A stretch of DNA of 64,000 nt from DASXHD01 sp036488725 (lineage in GTDB: Bacteria; Myxococcota_A; Polyangia; Polyangiales; Polyangiaceae), in the NCBI GenBank assembly GCA_036488725.1, contig DASXHD010000048.1, positions 14,206-78,205 on the forward strand, read 5' to 3'. The notes under the pieces were generated by a model. It saw nothing but the letters and a program-made list of their open reading frames with translations, was not told where the DNA came from and did no database searches. The translations under genes were made by a program, and so were the position numbers. The number at the start of each line of letters is the position of its first letter. Position 1 is the first letter of the stretch. Below, in pieces: positions 17,203-25,968 of this stretch.

Positions 17203-18689
17203 ACGTTCATCGTCGCCGCGGTGAGCGTCGCGATGTCGGCGCCGATGTCCTTTCCGTCGGAGGCCATTCCTTTGTACGGGCTCGTCGACAAGAGCGACCA
17301 GTCCGGCGCGAACCCGACGGCTTGCTCGTACGCCGGAAAAAAATTGTTCGGCGGATAAGACGGCTGCTCCGTCTCGGCGCCCCAAATTGCGTTGTGCCCG
17401 AACGTGTACGATCCGAGGTACGTCGAGAGCGCCGCGGTGCCCGTCGCGCTTCCTGCGTCGCCGCCGCTCCCGAGCACGCCGTACTGTCCGTACGGCGCGA
17501 AGTTGTTCGTGAAGACGAAATTTTGAGCGTCGGTCTGCGTGAGCTGGAGGAGCGACTCCAAGCCGGTCGTGAACGTGTTGTGGTCGACTTTGACGTTCGC
17601 CGTCGGCGAAGCGACGTAAAATCGCATGACGTCCGCGTTCAAGGCCTGACTCGAGTCGAAGAGGTTGTCGTGAATGACGACGTTCGTCATCGGGTCGCCG
17701 AGCAGGATGCCCGAGCCGAGAAGCGTCGTGTGGTTGTAGGCGATGGTGACGTTCTCTTGCGTTCCCTCGTCGAGCATGAAGGATCCGCTGGTCGTTGCGA
17801 GGACGTTCGCTCCGATGAGCACGTTGCTCGCGTCGCCTTGAAGCTGAAAGCTCCCGTAGTTTGGGTCGGCGGCGGTCATCGCGTTCTGGCAAATTTCGAC
17901 GTTCGAGGCTTGCGCGATCGATACGTCGCCTTGGGGCGACTCGATGTCGTCGTTGGTGATCCGCGTCGGCCCGGCGCCCGCGACCCAGAGCGCCCAATTG
18001 CTCGTCGCGCCCGACACGTACGAGTCGATCAACGCGACGCGCTGACCTTCGACCGCGACCGAGCCGCCGTGCGCGTAGATGCGATCGAAGATCACGTCGT
18101 GCACGTCGCTCGCGCCCAAATCGACCGCCGGACCCGTGCCCGTGCATTCGATCTCGAGGCCGATGAGACGGTAGCCGCCCGCGCCGTTGAGCATCGAGAC
18201 GACTTTCGCACCGGCGGTGAGCTTCGCCATCTTCGGCGCGAGCGCGGGTGATACGCGCGCTCCGGGCATCGCGAGCTCGGCGTCCGGAGTCGCCGTGCGG
18301 ATGACGATCGCGCCCGCGCCCGAAAAAGGCGGCAACGTGAACGGCCCGGTGAACGTCGCGCCCGCCTCGAGCTCGAGGACGTCGCCGGGCATCGCCGCGT
18401 TGATCTTGCTTTGGAGATCGTCGCTCGCCGCGACCGGCACGACGTGGTTGTTCGGCGGTAAATCCGTTGCGAAGATCGTCGGGAGCGTTTGCTGGATGTC
18501 AGGGTCGGGCGTGATCGACTCGCACGACCACGCTCCGCCATCGGGCGCGTCGTTCGTCACGTCGCTCGTCACGTCGGTGCCCGCGTCGCTCGCGTTGCCA
18601 CCGTGCTCGGCCCAGTCGACCAGCGAGCAACCGAGCATCGCGACGACGGCACTGAACCTGATGGCGAGCCGCCATCCGCGAAGCTCCAC
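17196..18689 (-). CDS. Lipoprotein with right-handed beta-helix (parallel repeats)
   Basis: A 497-residue lipoprotein, lipobox Cys21 (VAMLGCS), Asp/Gly/Asn-rich spacer, then a long parallel beta-helix: short repeats such as DVIFDRIYAHGG, NVLIGANVLATTSG, NVTIAYNHTTLLGSG, NVVIHDNLFDSS and NVKVDHNTFTT recur about every 22-25 residues. This fold is used by polysaccharide lyases, pectate lyases and surface adhesins. Catalytic residues cannot be assigned by eye. It is convergent with, and overlaps by seven bases, the kinase-partner gene. Likely acts on or binds extracellular polysaccharide (inference). Confidence 0.8.
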   Translation of the reverse strand: MELRGWRLAIRFSAVVAMLGCSLVDWAEHGGNASDAGTDVTSDVTNDAPDGGAWSCESITPDPDIQQTLPTIFATDLPPNNHVVPVAASDDLQSKINAAMPGDVLELEAGATFTGPFTLPPFSGAGAIVIRTATPDAELAMPGARVSPALAPKMAKLTAGAKVVSMLNGAGGYRLIGLEIECTGTGPAVDLGASDVHDVIFDRIYAHGGSVAVEGQRVALIDSYVSGATSNWALWVAGAGPTRITNDDIESPQGDVSIAQASNVEICQNAMTAADPNYGSFQLQGDASNVLIGANVLATTSGSFMLDEGTQENVTIAYNHTTLLGSGILLGDPMTNVVIHDNLFDSSQALNADVMRFYVASPTANVKVDHNTFTTGLESLLQLTQTDAQNFVFTNNFAPYGQYGVLGSGGDAGSATGTAALSTYLGSYTFGHNAIWGAETEQPSYPPNNFFPAYEQAVGFAPDWSLLSTSPYKGMASDGKDIGADIATLTAATMNVQ

Positions 18690-18716
18690 GCGTTCAGACT
18701 ACCGGTGCGCGCGGTC

Positions 18717-18778
18717 TTGGCAACTTGCGCACGAATTGGGCAACTGCGCGCGCAACCTCGCGACACGTCATGTGGCGC
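18717..18778. promoter_or_regulatory. Direct repeat and inverted repeat upstream of the 18801 gene
   Basis: The divergent intergenic region has two similar boxes, TTGGCAACTTGCGC (18717-18730) and TTGGGCAACTGCGCGC (18736-18751), followed by an inverted repeat GCGACAC-GTCAT-GTGGCGC (18760-18778, six of seven pairs) 22 bases before the ATG. These are candidate protein-binding sites for the exported trio; no family is assigned. Confidence 0.35.
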
Positions 18779-18800
18779 GCTGATTGCTCGAGAGGCGCTC

Positions 18801-20885
18801 ATGCGCGTGATCCTTTGGTCGTGTGCCCTCGCGGGCGTCCTCGCGGGGTGTTATCTCGGCGGCGTCGGCGGCGACGCACCTCCGGGCGCCGACGCGGGGC
18901 CGGACGCGCTCGGGCCGCTCCCGTTCACGGCGGACGCGCCGGCGACTTACGTCGCGAAGGTGAAGAACATCCTCGTCGGCCTGCCGCCGACCGACACCGA
19001 AGTCGCCGCGGTCGCCGCCGACCCGACCCAGCTCGGCGTGCTCGTCGACGGATGGATGAAGCAGCCCGAGTACGCGACGAAGATGCAGCGCTTCTTCGAG
19101 CTCGCCTTCCAGCAGACGCAGGTCGCGCCTTCGGACTTCATCGACCAAACTTTTCCGATCCCGATCGCTCCGGAGAACAACAACTCGCCGCCGGGGCCCG
19201 ATCTCAAGCTCTCGCAAAATCTCCAAGAGAGCTTCGCGCGGACGATGGTCGCGTTCGCCGCGCAAGGCATCCCGTTCAACCAGGCGATGTCGACGAATCA
19301 GCTGATGATGACGACGGCGATGAAGGCCTACTACGCGATGGCCGACGTCTTTCAGGTCGGCAATCTCGTCGGGTGCGGGCTCGGCGCCGGGAGCGAGCAG
19401 GCGTTCGGGATCGCGAACCCGCAGATCAAGAGCATCTCGGTGACCGCGACGCAGATCCCGCTGTCGGAGACGCTCGATCCGTCGAGCCCGAATTACATGG
19501 TTTGGTACAACCCGAAATTCGCGAGCTCGAGCCAGTGCCCCGATCCGTATCCGATCGCGCAGGCGCCCGACATCGGCACGCCCGCGGCGCTCTACGATCT
19601 TTTGCACGGGTGGCTGCCGGGAGCCCTCTCGTATACGCCGTGCGCGTATTCGTACGGCGCGCCGTGGACCCCGATCATTCGCGACACCGATTTTTCCGAT
19701 TGGACGATGACGACCATCGTGCCGGCGTCGGACCCGACGAAGATCACGCATTTTTACGACGTCCCCGCGCTTCGCACGGCGACGCAGCTGACGCTCTCGA
19801 TTCCGCGCGTCGGATTTTTCACGACGCCCGCGTTCATCGCCAACTGGCCGACGAACGCGAGCAACCAAATGCGCGTCGTCATGAACCAGATGTTCATCGT
19901 CGCGACGAACACGGCGGTCGACGGGACGGACCCGACGATGCCGCCGTCGACGCCCGGCCTCGACGCGAAGCACGCGAGCGATCCCGCGTGCGAAGGTTGT
20001 CACCGAATTCTCGACCCGTCGCGCCTCACGCTCGCGACGACGTATTCGTGGAACTTCGGCCTGCAGCAAGACGCGAAGTGGCAAGACGCCGGCGCCGGAG
20101 GACAGCTCTTCGCGTTTCAAGGCGAGGTGCAAAACGTCTCGAGCATCTACGACGTCGGCAAGGCGCTCGCGAATCACCCGCTCCTCGCATCGGGCTGGAC
20201 GCAGAAGCTCTGCTACTACGCGAACGCCGAGGCGTGCGTCACGACCGATCCGGAGTTCGAGCGTCTCGCGAAGCTCTTTCAGAGCTCGAATTATTCTTGG
20301 AACGCGCTCGTGAAGGCGGTCGTCACTTCGCCGATCACGACGCACGCGGCGCCGACCGTCACCGCCACGACCAACGGCGAGATCGTCGGCGTCTCGCGGC
20401 GCGATCATCTCTGCGCGATGTGGAGCGCGCGCCTCGGGCTCGCCAACGCGTGCTTGCTCGACGTGTCCGCGCCGTCGCCGTACCCGAATAACTTGAGCAC
20501 GTTCCCGTCGGTCATCGTGCCGGGTCTTCCGTCGGACGGTTATTCGCGCGGGAGCGCCGTGCCGGTGCAGCCGAACGATCCGTCCGTGTTTTTCACCGGC
20601 GGGATCGACAACCTCTGCGACACGCTCGCGCAGCTTCTCATCGACGACGCGTCGCCGCCGCCCGGAGCGAAGACTTGGTCGAGCGCGAACGCCGCAGCGG
20701 CGATTCCAGAATTCGTGACGCTCGTCATGGGCATCGAGCCGTCCGACGCGCGCTACGCGACGACCGTGCAGCTCCTCACGGCCCACGAAACCGCCGCGCT
20801 CGCGCAGGTCGGCGCGACGAAAGCGCTCCAGTCGACCTTCATGGTCGCGTGCGTCTCGGCGCCCGCGATCGGAATGGGGATGTGA
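18801..20885 (+). CDS. Large lipoprotein, DUF1588/DUF1592-like with CxxCH
   Basis: A 694-residue lipoprotein (lipobox LAGC, Cys17; mature end CYLGG then Asp/Ala spacer). The C-terminal half contains DPACEGCHRILDPSRL, which resembles the DUF1588 CxxCH-R-x-DP block found in large exported planctomycete and myxobacterial proteins, where it is thought to bind heme. The N-terminal half (YVAKVKNILVGLPPTDTEV and DGWMKQPEYATKMQRFFELA) resembles the DUF1592/1595 group. It is the first gene of a tight run with the Tat-exported protein two bases downstream. Known members are uncharacterised; an exported redox or substrate-binding role is inference. Start ATG 18801 is fixed by the signal peptide. Confidence 0.75.
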   Translation: MRVILWSCALAGVLAGCYLGGVGGDAPPGADAGPDALGPLPFTADAPATYVAKVKNILVGLPPTDTEVAAVAADPTQLGVLVDGWMKQPEYATKMQRFFELAFQQTQVAPSDFIDQTFPIPIAPENNNSPPGPDLKLSQNLQESFARTMVAFAAQGIPFNQAMSTNQLMMTTAMKAYYAMADVFQVGNLVGCGLGAGSEQAFGIANPQIKSISVTATQIPLSETLDPSSPNYMVWYNPKFASSSQCPDPYPIAQAPDIGTPAALYDLLHGWLPGALSYTPCAYSYGAPWTPIIRDTDFSDWTMTTIVPASDPTKITHFYDVPALRTATQLTLSIPRVGFFTTPAFIANWPTNASNQMRVVMNQMFIVATNTAVDGTDPTMPPSTPGLDAKHASDPACEGCHRILDPSRLTLATTYSWNFGLQQDAKWQDAGAGGQLFAFQGEVQNVSSIYDVGKALANHPLLASGWTQKLCYYANAEACVTTDPEFERLAKLFQSSNYSWNALVKAVVTSPITTHAAPTVTATTNGEIVGVSRRDHLCAMWSARLGLANACLLDVSAPSPYPNNLSTFPSVIVPGLPSDGYSRGSAVPVQPNDPSVFFTGGIDNLCDTLAQLLIDDASPPPGAKTWSSANAAAAIPEFVTLVMGIEPSDARYATTVQLLTAHETAALAQVGATKALQSTFMVACVSAPAIGMGM

Positions 20886-20887
20886 TC

Positions 20888-22231
20888 ATGGCCATGACTC
20901 GTCGTGACATCTTGCGTGCGTCGCTCTTCGGTTCGACCGTGCTCGGGCTCCGCGCCCTCGCGACCGGACTGCCCGCGTCGTTCTTGGCGAACCCGCGAAC
21001 CGCGCTCGCCGATCCGGTCTGCGCTGCGACGGCGAAGGCGCAGTTCGTCATCTTCAACACGTCGGGCAGCGGCGATCCCATCAACACGAATTGTCCGGGC
21101 ACGTACTTCGGCGATCCGGGCGTGCCGCAGGGTCTCTATCACCCGCCCGACGCGTCGATGGCGCCGACGAAGCTCCAGCTCGCGGGCAAACCGTGGACGG
21201 CCGCGGCGCCGTGGGCGCAGCTCCCGCAACCGGTGCTCGATCGAACGCAGTTCTGGCACATCATGACGAACACGCCGGTGCACGCCGCCGAGCGCGCGGT
21301 CCTCGAGCTGAACGGCGGCACGATGGCCAAGGAGATCTTGCCGTCGGTGCTCGCCGCGTCGCTCGCGCCGTGCCTCGGGACGCTGCAGCCGCAGCCGATC
21401 GCGCTCGCGTCGACGCCGCTTTATTACCAAGGGCAGGCGCTCCCACTCGTGCCGCCGTTCGCGCTGAAGTATCTCGTCGGTCCGCTCGCCGACGGGCTCA
21501 ACACGCCGCAGCTGCAAGCGCTCCGCGACGACACGCTGAACAAGATCCACGGATTTTATCGCACGTCGGCGACGCCGGCCCAGCAGCAGTTCATCGACAA
21601 GATGGCCAATACGCGCGGGCAGTGGCGGAGCATTCAACAAGGGCCGCTCGCGACGCTCGCGAACATTCCGAATCGCTACAGCGCCGACGCGCAGATCCAA
21701 GCGGCGGTCGCGCTGATCCAGATGAAGCTCGCGCCGGTCATCGCCGTCGACATCCCGTTCGGCGGCGACAATCACTCCGACCCGGGCCTCGCGACCGAGG
21801 TCGCGACGACGAGCGACACGACCGGCGTCTCGGGCGTCGGCGCGATCGCGTCGCTCATGCAGCAGCTCCAGGCCGCCGGGCTCGCCGATCAGGTGAGCTT
21901 CATCTCGCTGAACGTCTTCGGCCGCACGCTCGCGACCAACGGCAACACGCCGATCAGCGACGGCCGCGACCACAACGCGTACCACCAGGTGTCGCTCGCG
22001 ATCGGCAAGCCGTTCCGCGGCGGCGTCATCGGCGGCGTCGGACCGGCGCAAGTCGATTTCGGCGCCGTGCCGATTTCGTCGTCGACAGGCGTCGGCTCGA
22101 GCGGTGGCGACATCCAGCCGATCGACACGCTCGGCGCCTTCGCTCAAACGATGCTCGCGGCGTTCGGCATCGACCCGACCGTCATCTCGAATTTTCCCAC
22201 GGCGAAGCCGATCGCGTCGGTTCTCGCATGA
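20888..22231 (+). CDS. Tat-exported DUF1501/DUF1552-like protein
   Basis: A 447-residue protein with a twin-arginine signal (MAMTRRDILRASLFGS, then hydrophobic GLRALATGLPASF) so it is exported folded, often with a cofactor. The body (QFVIFNTSGSGDPINTNCPG; VDIPFGGDNHSDPGLATEVA; NVFGRTLATNG; GRDHNAYHQV) resembles the DUF1501/DUF1552 groups of alkaline-phosphatase-like exported proteins that accompany DUF1588/1592 proteins in other genomes. The HSDP and GRDHN motifs could bind metal. The start is two bases after the upstream stop, and its stop overlaps the next ATG (ATGA), which strongly suggests joint action. Exact family is uncertain. Confidence 0.7.
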   Translation: MAMTRRDILRASLFGSTVLGLRALATGLPASFLANPRTALADPVCAATAKAQFVIFNTSGSGDPINTNCPGTYFGDPGVPQGLYHPPDASMAPTKLQLAGKPWTAAAPWAQLPQPVLDRTQFWHIMTNTPVHAAERAVLELNGGTMAKEILPSVLAASLAPCLGTLQPQPIALASTPLYYQGQALPLVPPFALKYLVGPLADGLNTPQLQALRDDTLNKIHGFYRTSATPAQQQFIDKMANTRGQWRSIQQGPLATLANIPNRYSADAQIQAAVALIQMKLAPVIAVDIPFGGDNHSDPGLATEVATTSDTTGVSGVGAIASLMQQLQAAGLADQVSFISLNVFGRTLATNGNTPISDGRDHNAYHQVSLAIGKPFRGGVIGGVGPAQVDFGAVPISSSTGVGSSGGDIQPIDTLGAFAQTMLAAFGIDPTVISNFPTAKPIASVLA

Positions 22232-23628
22232 AAAGGCTCGCGCTCTTTCTCTTCGCGTGTGCGTGCTCGTCGTCGCCCGAGGTCCCGACGACCGACGCCG
22301 GATCCGACGCGCCGCTCGCGGACGCTCCGGTGACGACCGACGCCGCGCCTGCCACCACGAATTGCGCCGGTCGGACGCCGCTCGCGTACGACGCGCCGAC
22401 CGATCGCGACGTTCACGCCGAGCCCACGCCGCCGGCGCTCGGTCCCGCCGGCTCGATCGTGAAGGACCCGACCTTCGGAACGCCGCTCGTCCGCATCACC
22501 GACGACAAGACCGACAGTCCGTCCGCTTCGTACCTCGTCGCGAACGAGTTCTGGGGCAACGACTGGAGCCTCGACTCGAAATATTTTTATTTTCAAAACG
22601 GCGGATTGCAGTTTCGCGCGTTCGATCCGAAGACGCTCACCGCGACGGTCGTCACGCCGACCAAGCCGCTCTGGAACGGCGGCTTCAGCCGCACGCGCCC
22701 GGGCGTCTACATCGGCATGTCCGAGTTCACCGTCGTCGCCTACGACTTCGCGACGAGCACCGAGAGCACCATCGTCGACCTCACGACGATCGTGCCGTCG
22801 CCGTCGGGTTACGCTCTCGGCGCGCAAGAAGCGTCGAACGGTCTCATCGTGTCGGCGTTCGGCGGACCCGAGCAAGACGAGATGCCGTACATCGTCGCGT
22901 ACGATCCGCAGACGAAGGCGAGCCACGTGCTCGACGTGATGAGCTCGACGCTCGACGGCAAAGCCTTGCCCGCGACCATCGGCGCGGGCGTGCACGTCTT
23001 CAATCTCGATCCGAGCGGCGCGTGGGTTTCGTTCATCGTCGCCACGTCGCCGCAGCTCACGGTCTATGCGTGGAACGTCGCCGCCGGAGCCGTCACGGCG
23101 ATCCCGCTCTTTCAAGGCAATCTCAATTACGGCGTGCTCGGCTGGGGCTCGTGGCTCGCCGCAACCGGAACGAAAGATTCATTCCAGTTCACGCAATTCG
23201 ATTTCGCTTCGCCGGGCACGGCAGGTCCCGATCTCATCTCGCCGCCGCGCACGCCGGCGGAGAACGGCGTCGCGACCTCGGTCTCCTGGTGGAACGTGAG
23301 CACCGCGAAGGCCGCCCCGTTCATCGTCGAGTCGCTGCGCGAGCCGACGAACACCAACCCGTGGAACACGTGGGACGACGAAATCATCGCCGTCGAAAAC
23401 GCCGGAGCGTCGTCGCGCGTGTGGCGGTTCGCGCACACGTTCAACACGTACACCGGCACGACGTACTCGGATGCGTTCTATTACCTCTTCATCCCGCGCG
23501 TCTCGCAAGACGGGCAGTTCGTGCTCTTCGACTCGAATTGGAACGCGTCGCTCGGAATGGACGCGCAGGCCGGGCAGCCGCGCACCGACATGTTCGTCGC
23601 GGCGCTTCCGAACGAGTGCGGCCCGTAG
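22228..23628 (+). CDS. Lipoprotein with beta-propeller-like repeats
   Basis: A 466-residue lipoprotein; the signal ends at Cys11 or Cys13 (LFACAC), then an Asp/Ala/Thr spacer. The body has recurring strand-turn units such as TPLVRITDDKTD, NDWSLDSKYFYFQ, AYDPQTKASHVLD and DGQFVLFDSNWN, in the manner of a TolB/WD40-type propeller (oligogalacturonate-lyase-like NEFWGNDWSLDSKY). Such domains bind ligands or partners outside the cell. It starts in the ATGA overlap with the Tat-exported gene, completing a three-gene exported unit. Catalytic residues are not apparent. Confidence 0.7.
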   Translation: MKRLALFLFACACSSSPEVPTTDAGSDAPLADAPVTTDAAPATTNCAGRTPLAYDAPTDRDVHAEPTPPALGPAGSIVKDPTFGTPLVRITDDKTDSPSASYLVANEFWGNDWSLDSKYFYFQNGGLQFRAFDPKTLTATVVTPTKPLWNGGFSRTRPGVYIGMSEFTVVAYDFATSTESTIVDLTTIVPSPSGYALGAQEASNGLIVSAFGGPEQDEMPYIVAYDPQTKASHVLDVMSSTLDGKALPATIGAGVHVFNLDPSGAWVSFIVATSPQLTVYAWNVAAGAVTAIPLFQGNLNYGVLGWGSWLAATGTKDSFQFTQFDFASPGTAGPDLISPPRTPAENGVATSVSWWNVSTAKAAPFIVESLREPTNTNPWNTWDDEIIAVENAGASSRVWRFAHTFNTYTGTTYSDAFYYLFIPRVSQDGQFVLFDSNWNASLGMDAQAGQPRTDMFVAALPNECGP

Positions 23629-23664
23629 CTTGCGCGCCGGCGAAATGCGAGGGAACGTGTCGGC

Positions 23665-24156
23665 ATGACGCCGACCCAGAAGAAGCTCGCGTTCGCCGTC
23701 GCCGCCGTGCTCGCCGTCGGCATGGTCGCCGACCACTTCGTTTCGTCGCACGAAACCGCGCGCGATCCGAAACAGCTCCTCGGCCGCGTGTGGTTCGATC
23801 ACTTGCCGAAAAATCGCTCCGACGACGTGACCGTCGCGATTTGGTTCGGCGGCGGCATCGGGCTTTACGACAAAGGCTCGGCGTGGCGCTCGACGATCGA
23901 CGTCTTCGAGTTCGAACGCCGCGGCAGCGCGCTCGATATGACATTTCTTCACGACAAGAAGCGCGCGAGCCCCAAGTTCGAAATCAAATCATGCGACGAC
24001 AAGCCGCCGTTCGACGTCTGCGTGACGTTCGATGACGCGCCGCGCGGACCGAAGACGCTCTACGGTTTCGCCCACGACGACGAGATGGATCGCGCCGTCC
24101 CGTGGTCGCGCGACATCCTCGCCGCCGAAAAATCGCGCGCCGCCCTCGGCCGCTAA
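23665..24156 (+). CDS. Small exported or membrane-anchored protein, unknown
   Basis: A 163-residue protein with one N-terminal hydrophobic helix (about 7-23, KLAFAVAAVLAVGMVADHF) that is a signal peptide or anchor, and a beta-rich body with two Cys (SCDDKPPFDVCVTF). WFGGGIGLYDKG and GSALDMTFLHDKK look like a lipocalin-like or small beta-barrel pattern; no family recognised. It follows the exported trio by 36 bases and may be its fourth gene. The end is convergent with the choice-of-anchor lipoprotein, overlapping by four bases. Confidence 0.6.
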   Translation: MTPTQKKLAFAVAAVLAVGMVADHFVSSHETARDPKQLLGRVWFDHLPKNRSDDVTVAIWFGGGIGLYDKGSAWRSTIDVFEFERRGSALDMTFLHDKKRASPKFEIKSCDDKPPFDVCVTFDDAPRGPKTLYGFAHDDEMDRAVPWSRDILAAEKSRAALGR

Positions 24157-25343
24157 TTCGGCGTCGTGCTCACCGCGACGGGATCGGGCTTCCACGTCCA
24201 ATTGTCGAGGAGGACCGAGGAGTCGTAGTACTCGTCGCCCGTGTCCCAAATGAGGAGATCGATCGAGATGGTCTCGCCGGGCTTCACGGGAGCTTGCGTC
24301 GTGAGCCACCCGGTCATTCCGCCGCCGGTCTCGTTCGCCGCGCACGCGCTCTGATCGCCGACGTCATAGAAGCCCGTGCCCATGAGATCCGACGTGCCGC
24401 CCGAGCACGCCGCGGTTCCGGGCGTCGCTTGCTGCGCGCAGCCGGTCGCCGCGTTCGCCGGTCCGCACTCGCCGAAGAACCCGTTGTTCACGCTGACCGG
24501 GTTGTTCTTCGAGTCGAACGAAATGTTGTCCGCTGCGCCGTTGTTGAAGGCCGCGGATTTCAAATAAGCGATGAACGCATCGTTGAATGGGCTGCAAACG
24601 AACTCCGGCCATTCGCCGGATCCGAAATCGAAGTCGAACGAAAAGCCGTTTGCGTTCGCCGGTACTTTGATTTGAAGTTGCAAATCGGCGACGTCGTTGA
24701 CGGCTTCGCCGTCTTGCGACGGGCAACCGGTGGCGCTCTTCGGAAAACCCGTTGGCGGCGTGCCGAGGCCGGTCATTTTGCATCCATACTTGAATGACGT
24801 GCCGGCCTTGCCCATGAAGCGCTGAGCCGTCGGACAACCGTCGGTCGGCTGCGCGTAACCCGAGCTGAGGACTCCGAACGCGCTTCCTTCGCGCGGCTTG
24901 AGCGAGCTTCCGAACGTGCCGAGGATGCTCGTTTGATGCGTGTCGGGCGGCGTCGCGTTGCCCACGCCTTGCGTGAACGTCGCCGAAACGACGCCCCACG
25001 CGCCGGCCGACGATTGCTGGCACAAGCCCATCGCTTGCGCCATTTGCATTGCGGTGCCGGTCGCCGGCAAGCTCGAGTCGCATGTCGCGACGTTGTCGAC
25101 TTTGCCGTCGCCGTCGTCGTCGCACCCGTTGCCCGGAATGTCGTAGTTCGCCGGGTTCGGAACGCACGGCACCGCGCCGTCGCCCGGCCCGCCGCCGCCG
25201 TCGACCCCGCAGAACGCGCAACCGGCTTCGCCCGTGATCGGTCCGCCGTCGTTGCCCGGGCCGCCGCCGTCGCCGCCGAAGTCGGAGCCTTTGTTGCCGC
25301 ACGCCAACAGAAACACGAGAGAGAGGAGAGCTCGCTTATTCAT
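24153..25343 (-). CDS. Choice-of-anchor L domain lipoprotein
   Basis: A 396-residue lipoprotein (lipobox LLAC, Cys15; Gly/Asp spacer with GGDGGGPGNDGG). After a Cys-rich first part (CAFCGVDGGGGPGD; NGCDDDGDGKVDN, calcium-loop-like) the second half has FSFDFDFGSGEWPEFVC followed by NDAFIAYL, the core block of the choice-of-anchor L family of surface proteins. Such domains usually sit on secreted adhesin-like proteins of Myxococcota and Bacteroidota. Start ATG 25343 is set by the signal peptide; translation upstream has no signal. Likely surface-exposed; ligand unknown. Confidence 0.85.
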   Translation of the reverse strand: MNKRALLSLVFLLACGNKGSDFGGDGGGPGNDGGPITGEAGCAFCGVDGGGGPGDGAVPCVPNPANYDIPGNGCDDDGDGKVDNVATCDSSLPATGTAMQMAQAMGLCQQSSAGAWGVVSATFTQGVGNATPPDTHQTSILGTFGSSLKPREGSAFGVLSSGYAQPTDGCPTAQRFMGKAGTSFKYGCKMTGLGTPPTGFPKSATGCPSQDGEAVNDVADLQLQIKVPANANGFSFDFDFGSGEWPEFVCSPFNDAFIAYLKSAAFNNGAADNISFDSKNNPVSVNNGFFGECGPANAATGCAQQATPGTAACSGGTSDLMGTGFYDVGDQSACAANETGGGMTGWLTTQAPVKPGETISIDLLIWDTGDEYYDSSVLLDNWTWKPDPVAVSTTPN

Positions 25344-25382
25344 GTTCGCGCCGCGCACGGTAGCGCTTGGCCGGCGTCGAAG

Positions 25383-25403
25383 CATGAATATGAAATTTAC
25401 ATG
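25383..25403. promoter_or_regulatory. AT-rich patch upstream of 24153 gene
   Basis: CATGAATATGAAATTTACATG (21 bases) is bounded by CATG at both ends and is far more AT-rich than flanking sequence. It lies 40 bases upstream of the choice-of-anchor gene start, so it is a candidate promoter or operator on the minus strand. No clean -35/-10 pair was recognised. Confidence 0.3.
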
Positions 25404-25439
25404 TTCGCCAAAACGAGTGGGGCAAAGCGAGCCGCCGCG

Positions 25440-25703
25440 TTACGCGACGTAGACCTTCGATCCGATTGGCACTTCGCCCTTCGCGACGGCGAGGAGCATC
25501 ACGTGCACCCGCGGCTCGCGCGGCGTTGGCTGAGCGAACGCGATCTGCGCGACAGCCGCGGCCGGAAGGATGGTCCCATCGGGCCGGTGGACCTCGACGG
25601 AAAAGCGCCCGCGCCGCACTTCCGCCGGCGGGAGAAATGGCGCGAGCACGAGCCCTCGCTCGCGGATCGCGAATGTGTCCTCGACGATCAAGAGCAGCGT
25701 CAT
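25440..25703 (-). CDS. Small EF-Tu-domain-2-like protein
   Basis: An 87-residue frame. VEDTFAIRERGLVLAPFL followed by GRFSVEVHRPDGT and KGEVPIGSKVYV follows the pattern of the second (beta-barrel) domain of translation factors (F-x-I-x-x-R/G-x-V ... G-D/R-x-V). Stand-alone copies of this barrel exist in several phyla with unknown function. Start ATG 25703 overlaps the stop of the upstream Cys-rich relic in ATGA, which argues both were real genes of one operon. No GTPase domain is present, so no translation role should be assumed. Confidence 0.6.
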   Translation of the reverse strand: MTLLLIVEDTFAIRERGLVLAPFLPPAEVRRGRFSVEVHRPDGTILPAAAVAQIAFAQPTPREPRVHVMLLAVAKGEVPIGSKVYVA

Positions 25704-25968
25704 GCGGAGAGTCTGTGGCACGCCTCGATGCATGAGATGAACGTGGTGCACGTCTGCGAGCCCCGACAAGTGCTCGCGGGGCACTGCGGGGAGGTCGCCT
25801 GCGCGCATCGAATCGTCGCGAGCGGCGCCGGCGGGCCGTCGGCCGCGCAGATCGCCGTCGACGCGCTGTCGCCGCACGGCTTCAGGCAAGCGTAGAGCAG
25901 GATCATCGGGCAGTCCTGGGCGTCGCCGCGACGAGCACGCTCGTCAAAGCCCATTGCAAGAAAGTCAT
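25700..25968 (-). pseudogene. Probable frameshifted gene for a small Cys-rich exported protein
   Basis: ATG 25968 begins a signal-peptide-like run, MTFLQWALTSVLVAATPR, that stops after 21 codons. A neighbouring frame then continues with ten Cys (DCPMILLYACLKPCG, then AIC, IRC, QC, TC, QTC, ISC, EAC) to a TGA that overlaps the EF-Tu-like ATG. One frame break near 25910 would join them. Alternatively a shorter in-frame start exists (ATG 25954 or 25909) without a clear signal. The ATGA junction supports recent coding capacity. Confidence 0.4.

Noticed and set aside
18717..18751. Possible sigma-54 -24/-12 promoter in TTGGCAACTTGCGC
   Set aside because: The GG-N10-GC register fails for the first box and the rest of the consensus does not fit; kept only as a direct repeat.
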